A stretch of DNA of 64,000 nt from Sphingomonas sp. HMP9 (GCF_013374115.1 NZ_AP022673.1:2690001-2754000); one strand, 5' to 3'; positions 1 through 8,011 are shown, counted from the first letter of the stretch. Notes: generated from the letters alone by a model not told the origin. Program-made: numbers and translations.

Positions 1-343
1 CGAGGAAGCGCGCGTCGTCGAACACGATAAAGAACTGCGAGTTCGCCGTGTCGGGCTGATTGGTGCGCGCCATCGAGCACACCCCGCGGACGTGCGGCTC
101 GGCCGAGAACTCTGCTTTGAGGTTGGGCTTGGTCGAGCCACCGGTGCCGTCGCCGCGACCACCGTCACCGCCCTGCGCCATGAAGCCCGGGATCACGCGG
201 TGGAAGGGGACGCCGTCGTAGAAGCCTTCGTTCGCGAGTTCGGCAATCCGCTCAACGTGCTTGGGCGCGAGATCGGGGCGGAACTTGATCATGACGTCGC
301 CGCCATCGAGGGTCAGCGTCAGCGTTTCGGGGGTGTCAGCCAT
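1..343 (-). CDS. Cyclophilin-type peptidyl-prolyl cis-trans isomerase, 3' end outside window
   Basis: The reverse strand encodes 114 residues from an ATG at 343, open to the window edge, so the C-terminus is missing. It carries cyclophilin signatures: FHRVIPGFMAQGGDGG near residues 48-63 and NSQFFIVF near residue 104. These hold the catalytic Arg, Phe and Gln positions of the family. The N-terminus starts directly on the beta-barrel (LTLTLDGGDVMIKF) with no signal peptide, so a cytoplasmic proline isomerase involved in protein folding is likely. The start is well supported: an AGGAG lies 9 nt upstream. It is divergent from mgtE with about 108 bp between them. Confidence 0.93.
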   Translation of the reverse strand, partial: MADTPETLTLTLDGGDVMIKFRPDLAPKHVERIAELANEGFYDGVPFHRVIPGFMAQGGDGGRGDGTGGSTKPNLKAEFSAEPHVRGVCSMARTNQPDTANSQFFIVFDDARFL

Positions 344-451
344 TCATGTTCTCCTGAATTGATGAGGCGCAGATAGGGAGCCGCACTCCGACTGGCAAAT
401 GCACGCGCGCGGCGTTAGGGGCCGGGCATACGCTTTTTAAGGGAGGCAGCC

Positions 452-1861
452 ATGAGCGAACTCGAGCTTCCCGAGCCCGAAACCGAGATCCAGCCCGAGA
501 CTCAGCTCGATCGCGACGACCATTTGCGCCCCGAATTCGTCCGTGCCGTCCTCGATGCGGTCGAGGCGGGCGACGACGAGACCGCGCGCGCGCTGGTTGA
601 GCCGTTGCATCCGGCCGACATCGCCGATCTGTTCGAGCTGACCCCACAGGAGGATCGGGCGGCGCTCGCCCGCGCGGTCACCGACCTGCTCGGCGGCGAC
701 GTGTTCGCCGAGATGAACGATTACGTCCGCGAGGACCTGATCGACGCGCTCGAGCCGCACCAGGTCGCCGATCTGGCGTCCGAACTCGATACCGACGACG
801 CGGTCGCGATCATCGAGGACATGGACGAGGACGAGCAGCGCGCGGTGTTGCGCGCGCTCGATCCGGACGACCGTGCGGCGATCGAGGAGGCGCTGAGCTA
901 CGCCGAGGAATCCGCCGGCCGCCTGATGCAGCGCGAGCTGATCGCGGTGCCCGAGCATTGGACTGTCGGCGACGCCATCGATTATTTGCGCGGTCACGAG
1001 GAGCTGACCACCGATTTCTGGGAGATCTTCGTCGTCGACCCTGCGCACAAGCCGATCGGCACGTGCCAGCTGTCGTGGATGCTGCGCACGCCGCGCGGAA
1101 TCGCCATCGCCGACGTGATGAAGCGCGAACAGACGCTGATCCCGGTCGACATGGACCAGGAAGAGGTGGCGCTGCGCTTTCAGAAATATGCGCTGATCTC
1201 CGCCGCGGTCGTCGATCATGGGGGGCGGTTGGTGGGGATGATTACGGTCGATGATATTGTCCACATCATTTCGGAAGAGGCGGGGGAGGATACGTTGCGG
1301 CTGGCAGGGGCTGGCGACGGCGACATCAACGAGCCGATCCGGCTGACCGTGCGGACGCGCTTCATCTGGCTGGTGGTCAACCTGGGCACCGCGATGGTCG
1401 CGTCATCGGTCGTCGGGCTGTTCCAGGGGACGATCGCCAGTTTCGCGCTGCTCGCGGTGCTGATGCCGATCGTCTCGGGGATGGGCGGCAATGCGGGCAC
1501 GCAGACGCTCGCGGTGGTGGTGCGTGCGCTGGCGACCAACCAGCTGACGAGTTCGAACACCGCGCGGATGATCGGCCGCGAATTCCGCATCGCCGCCGCA
1601 AACGGCGTGATGCTGGGGCTGCTGATCGGCTGCGGGACCTATGTGATCTTCCACAACCAGAATCTGTCGATCGTGATCGCCGCCGCGATGCTGACCAACA
1701 ATCTCGTCGCGGGGCTCAGCGGCGTGCTGGTGCCGGTGACGCTGGACAAGTTCCGGATCGATCCCGCGGTGTCGTCGGCGGTGTTCGTGACGACGATGAC
1801 CGACACGATGGGGTTCTTCTCATTCCTCGGATTGGCGTCATTATGGGGTCTGCACGGTTGA
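452..1861 (+). CDS. mgtE: Magnesium transporter MgtE
   Basis: A 469-residue protein with full MgtE architecture. An acidic N domain with helical MgtE_N repeats covers about residues 25-150. A CBS pair follows (about 155-285), and it contains the residues that sense cytosolic Mg2+. Five hydrophobic segments begin near residue 305, with the conserved PIVSGMGGNAGTQTL pore motif in the channel domain. MgtE is a homodimeric inner-membrane Mg2+ channel whose cytosolic domains close the pore when Mg2+ is high. A GGGAGG ribosome-binding site sits 5-6 nt before the ATG. Length is normal and no defects are seen. Confidence 0.96.
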   Translation: MSELELPEPETEIQPETQLDRDDHLRPEFVRAVLDAVEAGDDETARALVEPLHPADIADLFELTPQEDRAALARAVTDLLGGDVFAEMNDYVREDLIDALEPHQVADLASELDTDDAVAIIEDMDEDEQRAVLRALDPDDRAAIEEALSYAEESAGRLMQRELIAVPEHWTVGDAIDYLRGHEELTTDFWEIFVVDPAHKPIGTCQLSWMLRTPRGIAIADVMKREQTLIPVDMDQEEVALRFQKYALISAAVVDHGGRLVGMITVDDIVHIISEEAGEDTLRLAGAGDGDINEPIRLTVRTRFIWLVVNLGTAMVASSVVGLFQGTIASFALLAVLMPIVSGMGGNAGTQTLAVVVRALATNQLTSSNTARMIGREFRIAAANGVMLGLLIGCGTYVIFHNQNLSIVIAAAMLTNNLVAGLSGVLVPVTLDKFRIDPAVSSAVFVTTMTDTMGFFSFLGLASLWGLHG

Positions 1862-1892
1862 TCGCAGCACTATAGCGCCCATTTCCAACGCC

Positions 1893-2297
1893 ATGCCGCT
1901 CCATCTCACCAAAGTCGCGTTCGGCGCGGAAAGCGTCGACCACCTCGCCGAGCGCCTGCGCCTGCGCGGCGAGGAAGGGCCGGTGTTCCTCACCACGCGC
2001 TATCTCCCGAAGCGCCACGAGGAGGTCGCGGGCCAGGGCTCGATGTTCTGGATCCTGAAGCATCAGCTGATCGCCCGCTCGCCGATCCTGGGGTTCGGCG
2101 AGGCGGAGGAAGGCCGCGTCGCGATCCACATCGACCCGAAGCTGGTGCTGATCCAGGCCCGTCCCAAGCGTGCGCATCAAGGCTGGCGGTATCTCGAAGG
2201 TGCGGACGCCCCCCTCGACCTCGGGGGCGATGCGTCCGGGCTGGATGTGATGCCACCGGCGCTGATGACAAGGCTCGCCGAACTGGCGCTGATCTAG
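1893..2297 (+). CDS. DUF1489 family protein
   Basis: A 134-residue soluble protein resembling the alphaproteobacterial DUF1489 family. It begins MPLHLTKVAFGAES, which is the usual N-terminus of that family, and contains the conserved core LTTRYLPKRHEEV followed by GSMFWILKH. There is no signal peptide or membrane segment. The function is unknown. It starts 31 nt after mgtE on the same strand with no clear Shine-Dalgarno sequence, so it is probably co-transcribed with mgtE. The family call is from memory of conserved motifs. Confidence 0.8.
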   Translation: MPLHLTKVAFGAESVDHLAERLRLRGEEGPVFLTTRYLPKRHEEVAGQGSMFWILKHQLIARSPILGFGEAEEGRVAIHIDPKLVLIQARPKRAHQGWRYLEGADAPLDLGGDASGLDVMPPALMTRLAELALI

Positions 2298-2326
2298 CGG
2301 CGCACGCCAGGCTGGAGATCTGGACA

Positions 2327-2360
2327 GGCCAGAGTTCTCGCCAGGCCAGAGTTCTCGTCA
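2327..2360. repeat. 17-bp tandem duplication
   Basis: Two adjacent 17-bp copies of GGCCAGAGTTCTCGCCA, at 2327-2343 and 2344-2360, differ at one position (CCA versus TCA at the end). They lie between the convergent DUF1489 and GIN-domain genes, so they are most likely a neutral local duplication. Confidence 0.85.
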
Positions 2361-2369
2361 GGACCGGGC

Positions 2370-3089
2370 CTACGGAGCGGCTACGGTCTCCGGCTTACCG
2401 CACACGACCGTGCCGCCGGCCGGGGCATCCACGCGGCATTTCGCATGGCCCGCGACCGTTACCGTTCCCAGCCCGCTGTTCATCACCTGCGCGGTATAGC
2501 GTGCCGCCGCGTCGATCTCGCCGACGCCGTCGAGACGCACCATGAGGTCCTTCACATCCAGCGCGGATGCATCGATGGCGCCGGACCCGCTGGTCACCAA
2601 CCGCGCCCGCCCGGCCTTGCCGGCGATGCTCATACGACCCGTGCCGATCACCGTCGCGTTCAGCTGATCGGTGTCCGCCGCCGCGAGCGCGAGACTGCCG
2701 GTGCCGCTGACCACAAGGTCCAACCGCATGCCGCGCATCCTCGCGATCGTAAGGCGACCGCCAGCGGCAACGCTGGCCGACGTCAATGCGGGCGTCGATA
2801 CCGAGATGACGTTCGGACTCGCGCTATCGCCCCGTGGCCGTTCGCCCCAATCGCCGGAAGCCTTGCGAACCGACAATGTCGTCCCGTCGACCCGTACTAC
2901 GACCCTGTCCTCCGCCCGCGCTCCGGTGATCGTGGCATGCGGTGGACCGATCGTGACACGAACCTCGAATGGCCCGTCGACGCGAATATGGTCGAAGCTG
3001 CCGATCGACACCGTCCGGGCCGTTGCCGGCGCTTGGCCAGGAAGTGCCGCCGACCACAGGATCAACAGCGGAACACAGAGATACTTCAT
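2370..3089 (-). CDS. Secreted GIN-domain (DUF2807) protein
   Basis: From the ATG at 3089 the product is 239 residues with a clear signal peptide (MKYLCVPLLILWSAALPGQAPA). The rest has the repetitive beta-helical pattern of the auto-transporter adhesin-head/GIN domain: FDHIRVDGPFEVRV near the start, then repeating segments such as VVSGTGSLAL, VIGTGRMSIAG, VTSGSGAIDAS and LDGVGEID. Proteins of this class are exported, but no specific reaction is known. The reading frame is open a further 14 codons upstream to 3131; the inner ATG was chosen because it starts a good signal peptide. Convergent with the DUF1489 gene. Confidence 0.8.
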   Translation of the reverse strand: MKYLCVPLLILWSAALPGQAPATARTVSIGSFDHIRVDGPFEVRVTIGPPHATITGARAEDRVVVRVDGTTLSVRKASGDWGERPRGDSASPNVISVSTPALTSASVAAGGRLTIARMRGMRLDLVVSGTGSLALAAADTDQLNATVIGTGRMSIAGKAGRARLVTSGSGAIDASALDVKDLMVRLDGVGEIDAAARYTAQVMNSGLGTVTVAGHAKCRVDAPAGGTVVCGKPETVAAP

Positions 3090-3230
3090 ACTCGCAACTC
3101 TCGCCGTCAAAGCACGCGTTCGCAAGTACATGGTGCGCTTGCCGAGGTCCCGCGGGATCTTTTCCGAGCCAAGACACGCTTCCGGAGTCCTCGCGTACCT
3201 GCGTAGTACGAACCAGATCGGTTAAAGTGC

Positions 3231-3259
3231 TTGACATCGTCACGCTCGTTTGGTACATA
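3231..3259 (+). promoter_or_regulatory. Strong sigma-70-like promoter
   Basis: TTGACA at 3231-3236 and TACATA at 3254-3259 are separated by exactly 17 bp, a near-consensus housekeeping promoter. It points into the GT-repeat gene starting at 3405. A LexA-like site overlaps the -10 element. Confidence 0.7.
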
Positions 3260-4601
3260 ACAGGAACGATGAGGAATTGCGGGTCGGGCTGGATGGCCTG
3301 GCCGACGGGGCGGAGGGCCGGGACGGTTGGGGTGGAAGCCCCGGGCGTTGCCGGCCTCCTTGCGTTCTGGCGGGTCTGTTCATGAGAAAGCGGGGGCGCG
3401 GGAGATGGGCTTTCGAGGGGTGGGTGAGGCGGTTGGGACGGGCGCCGGCACGGGCACGGGCACGGGCACGGGCACCGGCACCGGCACCGGCACCGGTGTA
3501 GCGGCGGACGAGGCGCGAGGGACGCTGATCGCCGGGGGCCGGAACAGGGGCATCCAAATGCGGGCGCTGCGCCACGACGGATGGACCAAGCCGCGGCGGG
3601 CGCAATTTTTGCGGGTGCTGGGGATGACGTGCAACGTCAGGGCGGCGGCGGCGAGTGTCGGGCTGGTACCGAGCGGTGCGTATGCGCTGCGGCTGCGCGA
3701 CCCGGTGTTTGCCGCATCCTGGGCGGCGGCGCTGGCGAGTGGCTATGATCGGCTCGAGGAGGCGCTGTTGGCGGCGGCGATCGCCGGGCTGAACGGCGAC
3801 TGGGGGGATGAACCCCGTGAGGTCCAGCGCCTGCAGCCGCGCCTCCGCCTCGCGGAAGCGCTTCTCCACTTCCGCCTCGATGTCGGCCCGCCACGCGCGC
3901 TGGCGTCTGTCGCGCTCGCGCTCCGCCCGCAGAAGCGTTCTCCTGAGCCGTACTGCCCCCGCGGCCATCAGATCGCGCATCCTGGAAAGCCCCGCCGCGT
4001 GATCGGCGTTGATCGCGGACACCTCGGCGACCTGGCCGTCGAGCGAAGCCAGCAGATCCTCCGCCTTCGCCTTGGCGCTGCCGATGCCCGACGAGGCCAG
4101 CTTCGACGCCGGAAGCGCGGCGGCGACGTGACCGGCGGCGAGAAGGGTCCCCCCGAGCTTCAGGAATGCGGCGAAGTCCTCCGCTGGACGATGGACCTGA
4201 TGGCCGGCGGAGAGCTCGAGCACGACGAACCCGGCATATGCCGCTGCCGCATCGCTTGCCCGCCCGGCCGCATGAAGACCCAGGACGAGCTGTCCCTCGG
4301 TCGATCCGCTCGGAGGCGGCGCGACGGTGGTCCTGCGGAACGAGTCCGCGGTGAGCCGTCCGAAACCGTCCGGGTCATCGAGCTTTGCACGTAACATGTC
4401 GAAGGCCGTGGCAAGCTGCCGACCGGTGATAGCTTGCTGCCTCGCCGGTATCTGCATCTCCCCGTGTTCGCTCGCGAGCATGTCGAGGAACGGCTTCCAT
4501 GCGCCCTGCTCGCGATCGAGGTGATCGGACATAGTCCGTCGCGCGGCCCTCTCGATCGAGGGCAGCGTCCTGTAGCTGATGACATAGGCCACGGCGCTCA
4601 T
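3240..4601 (-). CDS. Unrecognised protein with C-terminal coiled coil, 3' end probably lost
   Basis: The reverse frame is open for 453 codons from an ATG at 4601. Only about the first 265 residues (4601 to about 3805) look like a genuine protein: an N-terminal helical part, a middle section (LVLGLHAAGRASDAAAAY) and an Ala/Arg/Glu-rich coiled-coil stretch (residues 175-260, for example AERERDRRQRAWRADIEAEV). After LTGFIPP the sequence becomes basic low-complexity antisense of the terminase-like gene, so the native C-terminus seems to have been cut at the same junction. No family is recognised. There is no good Shine-Dalgarno; the upstream frame is open but not convincing. Confidence 0.4.
   Translation of the reverse strand: MSAVAYVISYRTLPSIERAARRTMSDHLDREQGAWKPFLDMLASEHGEMQIPARQQAITGRQLATAFDMLRAKLDDPDGFGRLTADSFRRTTVAPPPSGSTEGQLVLGLHAAGRASDAAAAYAGFVVLELSAGHQVHRPAEDFAAFLKLGGTLLAAGHVAAALPASKLASSGIGSAKAKAEDLLASLDGQVAEVSAINADHAAGLSRMRDLMAAGAVRLRRTLLRAERERDRRQRAWRADIEAEVEKRFREAEARLQALDLTGFIPPVAVQPGDRRRQQRLLEPIIATRQRRRPGCGKHRVAQPQRIRTARYQPDTRRRRPDVARHPQHPQKLRPPRLGPSVVAQRPHLDAPVPAPGDQRPSRLVRRYTGAGAGAGARARARARAGARPNRLTHPSKAHLPRPRFLMNRPARTQGGRQRPGLPPQPSRPSAPSARPSSPTRNSSSFLLCTKRA
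3253..3267 (+). promoter_or_regulatory. Candidate LexA (SOS) operator over the -10 element
   Basis: The sequence GTAC-N7-GAAC differs from the alphaproteobacterial LexA site (GAAC-N7-GAAC, reverse of GTTC-N7-GTTC) at one of eight fixed positions. It agrees with the perfect umuD operator at 6184-6198 in 11 of 15 bases. It overlaps the -10 box of the 3231-3259 promoter, where a repressor would block initiation. SOS control is inferred. Confidence 0.5.
3405..4394 (+). pseudogene. Phage/GTA small-terminase-like HTH protein with Gly-Thr repeat, 3' end replaced
   Basis: The frame opens at ATG 3405 behind GGGAG. It encodes a Gly-Thr dipeptide run from a hexamer repeat, then a segment RGTLIAGGRNRG. 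Next comes a region like small HTH proteins beside terminase genes in sphingomonad phages and gene transfer agents: residues about 52-125 include LRHDGWTKPRRAQFLRVL, CNVRAAAASVGL and LRDPVFAASWAAAL. From about 3800 the protein turns into Arg/Pro-rich text antisense to the unknown gene on the other strand. The homologous part therefore ends near 3800-3815, although the frame stays open to 4394. The true 3' end appears lost. The terminase link is by resemblance only. Confidence 0.5.
3447..3494 (+). repeat. Hexamer tandem repeat, 4x GGCACG then 4x GGCACC
   Basis: Eight perfect 6-bp units in a row: four GGCACG (3447-3470) followed by four GGCACC (3471-3494), flanked by the degenerate units GGCGCC and GGTGTA. 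In the frame of the 3405 gene every unit encodes Gly-Thr. In the overlapping frame of a short ORF (3382-3501) the units read as alternating Ala with Arg or Pro. Unit gain or loss keeps either frame. Confidence 0.9.
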
Positions 4602-4868
4602 CGAGCGGTGGATCCGCGTTCGCTAGCGCCTCTTGTTCGGCCGCCCGCGCGCGTTCCGCCGTCGCAGCGATTGACCGGTTCGCGAGCATCGGCGCGAAGC
4701 ATGTGACGTGGCCGCCAGATCGTCATGTCGTTCGAGCTTTCTTCGATCACCGGTTTCGCCATGGGATACGATGCCCTTCATCGGGTTCCAAGTGAAGGGC
4801 ATGCAGTTCGGGTGCGGCGTCGAGGCGCCGTTCCCCTGCCTTCCGCGCGCTCCCGCCGTCGCCTTCCT

Positions 4869-5723
4869 TCACTGGGACCGGCACCGTCCTGTTCTCGCGG
4901 GAAACCGACACTTTCGGGGCCGGGTTGGATCAATCGGAGCCGCCGTTTGAAACCGGAGTGCCGTCGGTCCGCTAACCGCCATACCCTTCCGCCGGGGCGC
5001 AACGGACTCGACAGCGTCCGACGGCACGCCGCGCAGTTCGGCGACCAGCCGCTCGAGCACAACCGTGCCGACGGCGCGCGCCTGTTTCATCGGCATGTCG
5101 CGCAGCGCGCCGGCCGTGTGGACGCCGAGCCCGGTCAGCTTTCTCGCGGTGGCGCCGCCAACGCCCCAGACGTCTGCGACAGCGAAGCCGTCCATGACCT
5201 GTCGGCGAACGGCTTCATCGCGCAGATCCGCGACACCCTCGAATCGGACGTCCTTCTTGGCCGCGGCGTTCGCCAGCTTTGCCAATGTCTTTGTTTCGGC
5301 GATGCCGACGCAGGTCGGTATCGTCGTCCACAGACGAACCTGCTCCCGCATCGCATGCGCGTGGTCGACAAGGTCCCTGCCCTCGAAGCCTGCGAGATCC
5401 AGGAAGGTCTCGTCGATCGAATATATCTCGAAGTCGCGCGCGAAGGGTTCACAGGCGGCGATTACGCGCCGCTGCATGTCACCATACAAAGTGTAGTTCG
5501 AGGAGAGGACGCGGATACCGTGCCGGCGGACCACATCGCGCAGGTGGTGGATCGGATCGCCCATCTTGATGCCAAGCGCCTTGGCTTCGGCCGAGCGGGC
5601 GATAGCACACCCGTCATTGTTCGACAGCACAATGACGGGCACGCCGACGAGGCTGGCATCGAACGCCCGTTCACAGCTGACGTAATAGTTGTTGCAGTCG
5701 ATCAGCGCGATGGGCGCGGTCAT
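4869..5723 (-). pseudogene. umuC: DNA polymerase V catalytic subunit UmuC, C-terminally truncated
   Basis: The first about 250 residues are a clear Y-family UmuC. They hold the metal-binding start ([14 protein letters not shown]), a [11 protein letters not shown] motif and the catalytic [10 protein letters not shown] (Asp104, Glu105). Homology ends just after [11 protein letters not shown], where normal UmuC continues with an RSFG-type segment. The last 33 codons do not resemble UmuC, and the product is 284 residues instead of about 420. The little-finger domain and the beta-clamp-binding tail are missing, so trans-lesion synthesis by this copy is unlikely. It overlaps umuD by 4 nt (ATGA), the normal operon arrangement. 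The 267 bp between its stop and the 4601 start hold no recognisable gene. Confidence 0.85.
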
Positions 5724-6145
5724 GGCACCTTGCGCGCCACGCCGACGACGACGCCCCAGATCTCGACATATTCGTCGACGAGGATGTGAGGGAAGCCCTC
5801 GGCTTCGGGCACGAGCCAGTGGCGCCCATTTATATGCCGAAGCCGTTTCAGCGTCCGCTCGCCGTGCACCAGCGCTACGACGATTGCCCCGGCCTTGGGT
5901 CGCTTGGCACGGTTCACGACGATCAGATCACCGTCGTTGATCCCGGCGCCAGCCATTGATCGCCCTTCGACCCGCATGATGTAGCTGGCGGCAGGGTGCT
6001 CCACGAGCCAGGCGCCGAGATCGATCGGCTCCTCCATGTCGTCCTGCGCCGGTGACGGAAACCCGGCCGGCGTGTGACACAGGAAGAACGGGACCTCGCG
6101 CGGCAACAATGCGAACGGTATTTCGTGGAGCCTCAAGCTGCTCAT
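5720..6145 (-). CDS. umuD: UmuD, SOS-induced pol V accessory subunit / self-cleaving peptidase
   Basis: A full-length 141-residue UmuD. The cleavage site AGFPSPA puts the scissile bond at Ala27-Gly28 (E. coli Cys24-Gly25). The catalytic Ser63 lies in [11 protein letters not shown] and Lys100 in GERTLKRL, each offset by +3 from E. coli Ser60 and Lys97. RecA-stimulated self-cleavage to UmuD' activates pol V. Everything needed for cleavage is present, although its partner umuC is truncated. The first gene of a two-gene operon, under the SOS operator at 6184-6198. Confidence 0.93.
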   Translation of the reverse strand: MSSLRLHEIPFALLPREVPFFLCHTPAGFPSPAQDDMEEPIDLGAWLVEHPAASYIMRVEGRSMAGAGINDGDLIVVNRAKRPKAGAIVVALVHGERTLKRLRHINGRHWLVPEAEGFPHILVDEYVEIWGVVVGVARKVP

Positions 6146-6183
6146 GGGACGATTCCTTCTCCGGCAAGCCCTTTAGACCGCAA

Positions 6184-6198
6184 GAACATAAAGTGAAC
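6184..6198 (-). promoter_or_regulatory. Perfect alphaproteobacterial LexA (SOS) box of umuDC
   Basis: On the reverse strand this reads GTTC-ACTTTAT-GTTC, an exact match to the alphaproteobacterial LexA consensus GTTC-N7-GTTC. It lies 38 nt upstream of the umuD start codon, a normal repressor position. Confidence 0.88.
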
Positions 6199-6302
6199 AA
6201 TGATTCTTGTGGCGAGGCGGTCACGGGGTTAGGGCGCGGCCCGAAGCGAGCGATCGCAGTGGCAATTGATAGACGCGGCGCCAGCTGCGCAGGAGAGCAA
6301 GC

Positions 6303-6464
6303 GTGGTTACGGACGAGGATCGGCGTTACTATGAGCGTCGCGCGGAGATGGAACTCGAGATGGCCGCCGGGACAGACGATCCTAATGCGTGCGCGAGCCA
6401 CTACACATTGGCAAATCTATATCTGGCGCTCGTATTCGACGATGACGCGCAGGTAGCATCCTAG
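6303..6464 (+). CDS. 53-residue acidic/aromatic small protein
   Basis: A short gene starting at GTG 6303, 7 nt after a good AGGAG (6291-6295) and ending at TAG 6462-6464. The product begins MVTDEDRRYYERRAEMELEM and contains ASHYTLANLYLALVF, which looks like a single TPR-like helical hairpin. I recall similar very small proteins in other sphingomonads, with the same YYERRAE and HY-LANLYL features, but none has a known function to me. The good ribosome-binding site and protein-like composition support a real gene. It lies between the umuDC promoter and tRNA-Thr. Confidence 0.65.
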   Translation: MVTDEDRRYYERRAEMELEMAAGTDDPNACASHYTLANLYLALVFDDDAQVAS

Positions 6465-6634
6465 GGAATCACAGGGCTTTGGTCGCGTGAACCACAGATG
6501 CCGTGACCGAAGCAGCTGCCGACCGCGGTACCGGAAAGCGGGCTTGCGATACCACCGCGATACCAAAACTCAGAATTACCGAAGCTTCAGGCAAGAGAGC
6601 GCCTGAAAAAGCCATGCATTTCAACGATTTAAGG

Positions 6635-6710
6635 TGGTGCCGCTTACAGGACTCGAACCTGTGACCCCCGCATTACGAATGCGATGCTCTACCAGCTGAG
6701 CTAAAGCGGC
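6635..6710 (-). tRNA. tRNA-Thr (anticodon CGT)
   Basis: The reverse strand folds as a complete 76-nt tRNA with encoded 3' CCA. The acceptor arm is GCCGCTT paired with AAGCGGC. The D arm is AGCTCAGCTGGTAGAGC. The anticodon stem-loop is TCGCA-TTCGTAA-TGCGG with anticodon CGT, and the T arm contains GGTTCGAGTCC. Discriminator base A. It would read ACG threonine codons. Confidence 0.95.
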
Positions 6711-6844
6711 CCGACGACGGATGTATCCGGTCGAGGGGGCGGCAACTACCAGCGGTTTTGCGGGCTGACAAGCGGTTTGCGAGTTTACCCGGTGTTTACC
6801 AAGCGCGGTGCAGAAGTAGGGCGACGATACGGGGATCTTTGGGC

Positions 6845-8011
6845 ATGACGACGGCGCGCAGCGTAGACGACGGACGCGCATCGGGCGCGGAGACGGTGGC
6901 GCTCGCGGCGGCTGCGGCACGGACCAGGGCCGACGCCGGCATGCGCGATTCGACCGATGCGGGCGTCAACGACGTGATGTTCGATCTCGGCGGCGACGAG
7001 CGGCGGATGCACGTGCGTGCCTATAATCACTGGGTGTCGCTGCTGAAGGATCGCCCCTACCCGTCGATCGCCGATCTCGAGCCCGAGACGATCACCGATT
7101 TCGGCCCGCACAGCGTGCTGCTCGATTTCAGTCACGGCATGGGCGACCCCAGGATCGCGTATCTGGGGCGTGCGCTGCGCGAGGAATGTGGGCTGGAAGG
7201 GCCGATCGCGACGATCGCCGACGTGCCGAGCCGGTCGCTGCTGTCGCGGCTGACCGATCACTATCTCCAGATCATCGCCAATCGCGCGCCGATCGGCTTC
7301 GAGGCGGAATTCGTCAGCAGCCGGGGGCGGACGACGCTGTACCGCGGGATCCTCATGCCGTTCGCGTCGGGCCCCTTTGCGTCGGGTGGGGTGACGATCG
7401 ACTTCATCTACGGCGTGATCAACTGGAAGGAACTCGCGGACGCCGACCTTCAGGCGACTCTGTCGGCCGAGTTGGATGCCGCTGTCCAAGCGACTCCGTT
7501 TGGCGCAGGCGCGACCGCGCAGGTGTGGGCCGATGGGCCGAGCGGGGGCTTCGATGTCATGCCTGCCGAGCCGTCACCCGCAGCCTCGCAGGCGCCCGTG
7601 CTGGGCGATCCTTTGCCCGCCGACTATATGCTCGTCGGGCCGCTCGGCGAGCACATCGCAATCGCGCGTGAGAGTGCCGCGCAACTCCGTGCGGCCGAAG
7701 CGCGCAGTCGTGCGGCGCTCCACCGGGCGCTCGGGCACGCGCACGACCTTGCGGTATCGGCCGAGCACGATGCCGACGAGTTCGCAGCGATACTCTCCGC
7801 GGCCTGCCTGCAGGATGGGACGAACGCGATGATGCAGATCGTCACGCTGGTCTTTGGCGCCAATTTCGAGGCGCCCCGGCTGGAGACGTTCGCGGCGGTG
7901 CTGCGGCACGCCCAGCGGCATCAGGTGCCAGCGGGTGGTCTGGCGAGCTTTCTGGGCGGTTTCGACGGCGATCTTGCTGCAATCGCAGCCGCCGAACGAT
8001 CGGCATATTAG
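6845..8011 (+). CDS. PAS-domain protein (PAS_5-like), possible regulator
   Basis: From the ATG at 6845 the product is 388 residues. Residues about 50-190 resemble the alphaproteobacterial PAS_5 fold: YNHWVSLLKDRPYPSIADLE, then GPHSVLLDFSHG, IAYLGRALREECG and YRGILMPFASG. The remainder is Ala-rich and helical, with a possible coiled coil around residues 280-310. No HTH, kinase or output domain is visible. It lies 76 nt upstream of the NAD-glutamate dehydrogenase gene on the same strand. A link to that enzyme is only inferred from position. The frame extends upstream to 6758, but the tRNA promoter region would then be coding, so the inner ATG is preferred. Confidence 0.75.
   Translation: MTTARSVDDGRASGAETVALAAAAARTRADAGMRDSTDAGVNDVMFDLGGDERRMHVRAYNHWVSLLKDRPYPSIADLEPETITDFGPHSVLLDFSHGMGDPRIAYLGRALREECGLEGPIATIADVPSRSLLSRLTDHYLQIIANRAPIGFEAEFVSSRGRTTLYRGILMPFASGPFASGGVTIDFIYGVINWKELADADLQATLSAELDAAVQATPFGAGATAQVWADGPSGGFDVMPAEPSPAASQAPVLGDPLPADYMLVGPLGEHIAIARESAAQLRAAEARSRAALHRALGHAHDLAVSAEHDADEFAAILSAACLQDGTNAMMQIVTLVFGANFEAPRLETFAAVLRHAQRHQVPAGGLASFLGGFDGDLAAIAAAERSAY

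Noticed and set aside
336..1264. Long reverse-strand frames opposite mgtE
   Set aside because: They are antisense shadows; mgtE on the plus strand has all family motifs and a good ribosome-binding site.
3269..3385. A 38-codon ORF right after the 3231 promoter
   Set aside because: It has no visible Shine-Dalgarno and a composition like leader sequence. It could be a leader peptide, but it was not listed as a gene.
3447..3494. CRISPR-like periodic repeat
   Set aside because: Units are 6 bp with no spacers; it is a simple in-frame tandem repeat.
4375..4689. Frame starting MLANRSIAATAERARAAEQEAL upstream of the 4601 gene
   Set aside because: The first 30 residues look protein-like, but the frame then becomes noise and overlaps the 4601 frame with no stop at the junction. 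A frameshifted upstream exon of the same gene is possible, but nothing proves it.
6545..6634. Possible terminator for tRNA-Thr
   Set aside because: A T5 run is present, but no convincing GC-rich stem precedes it.
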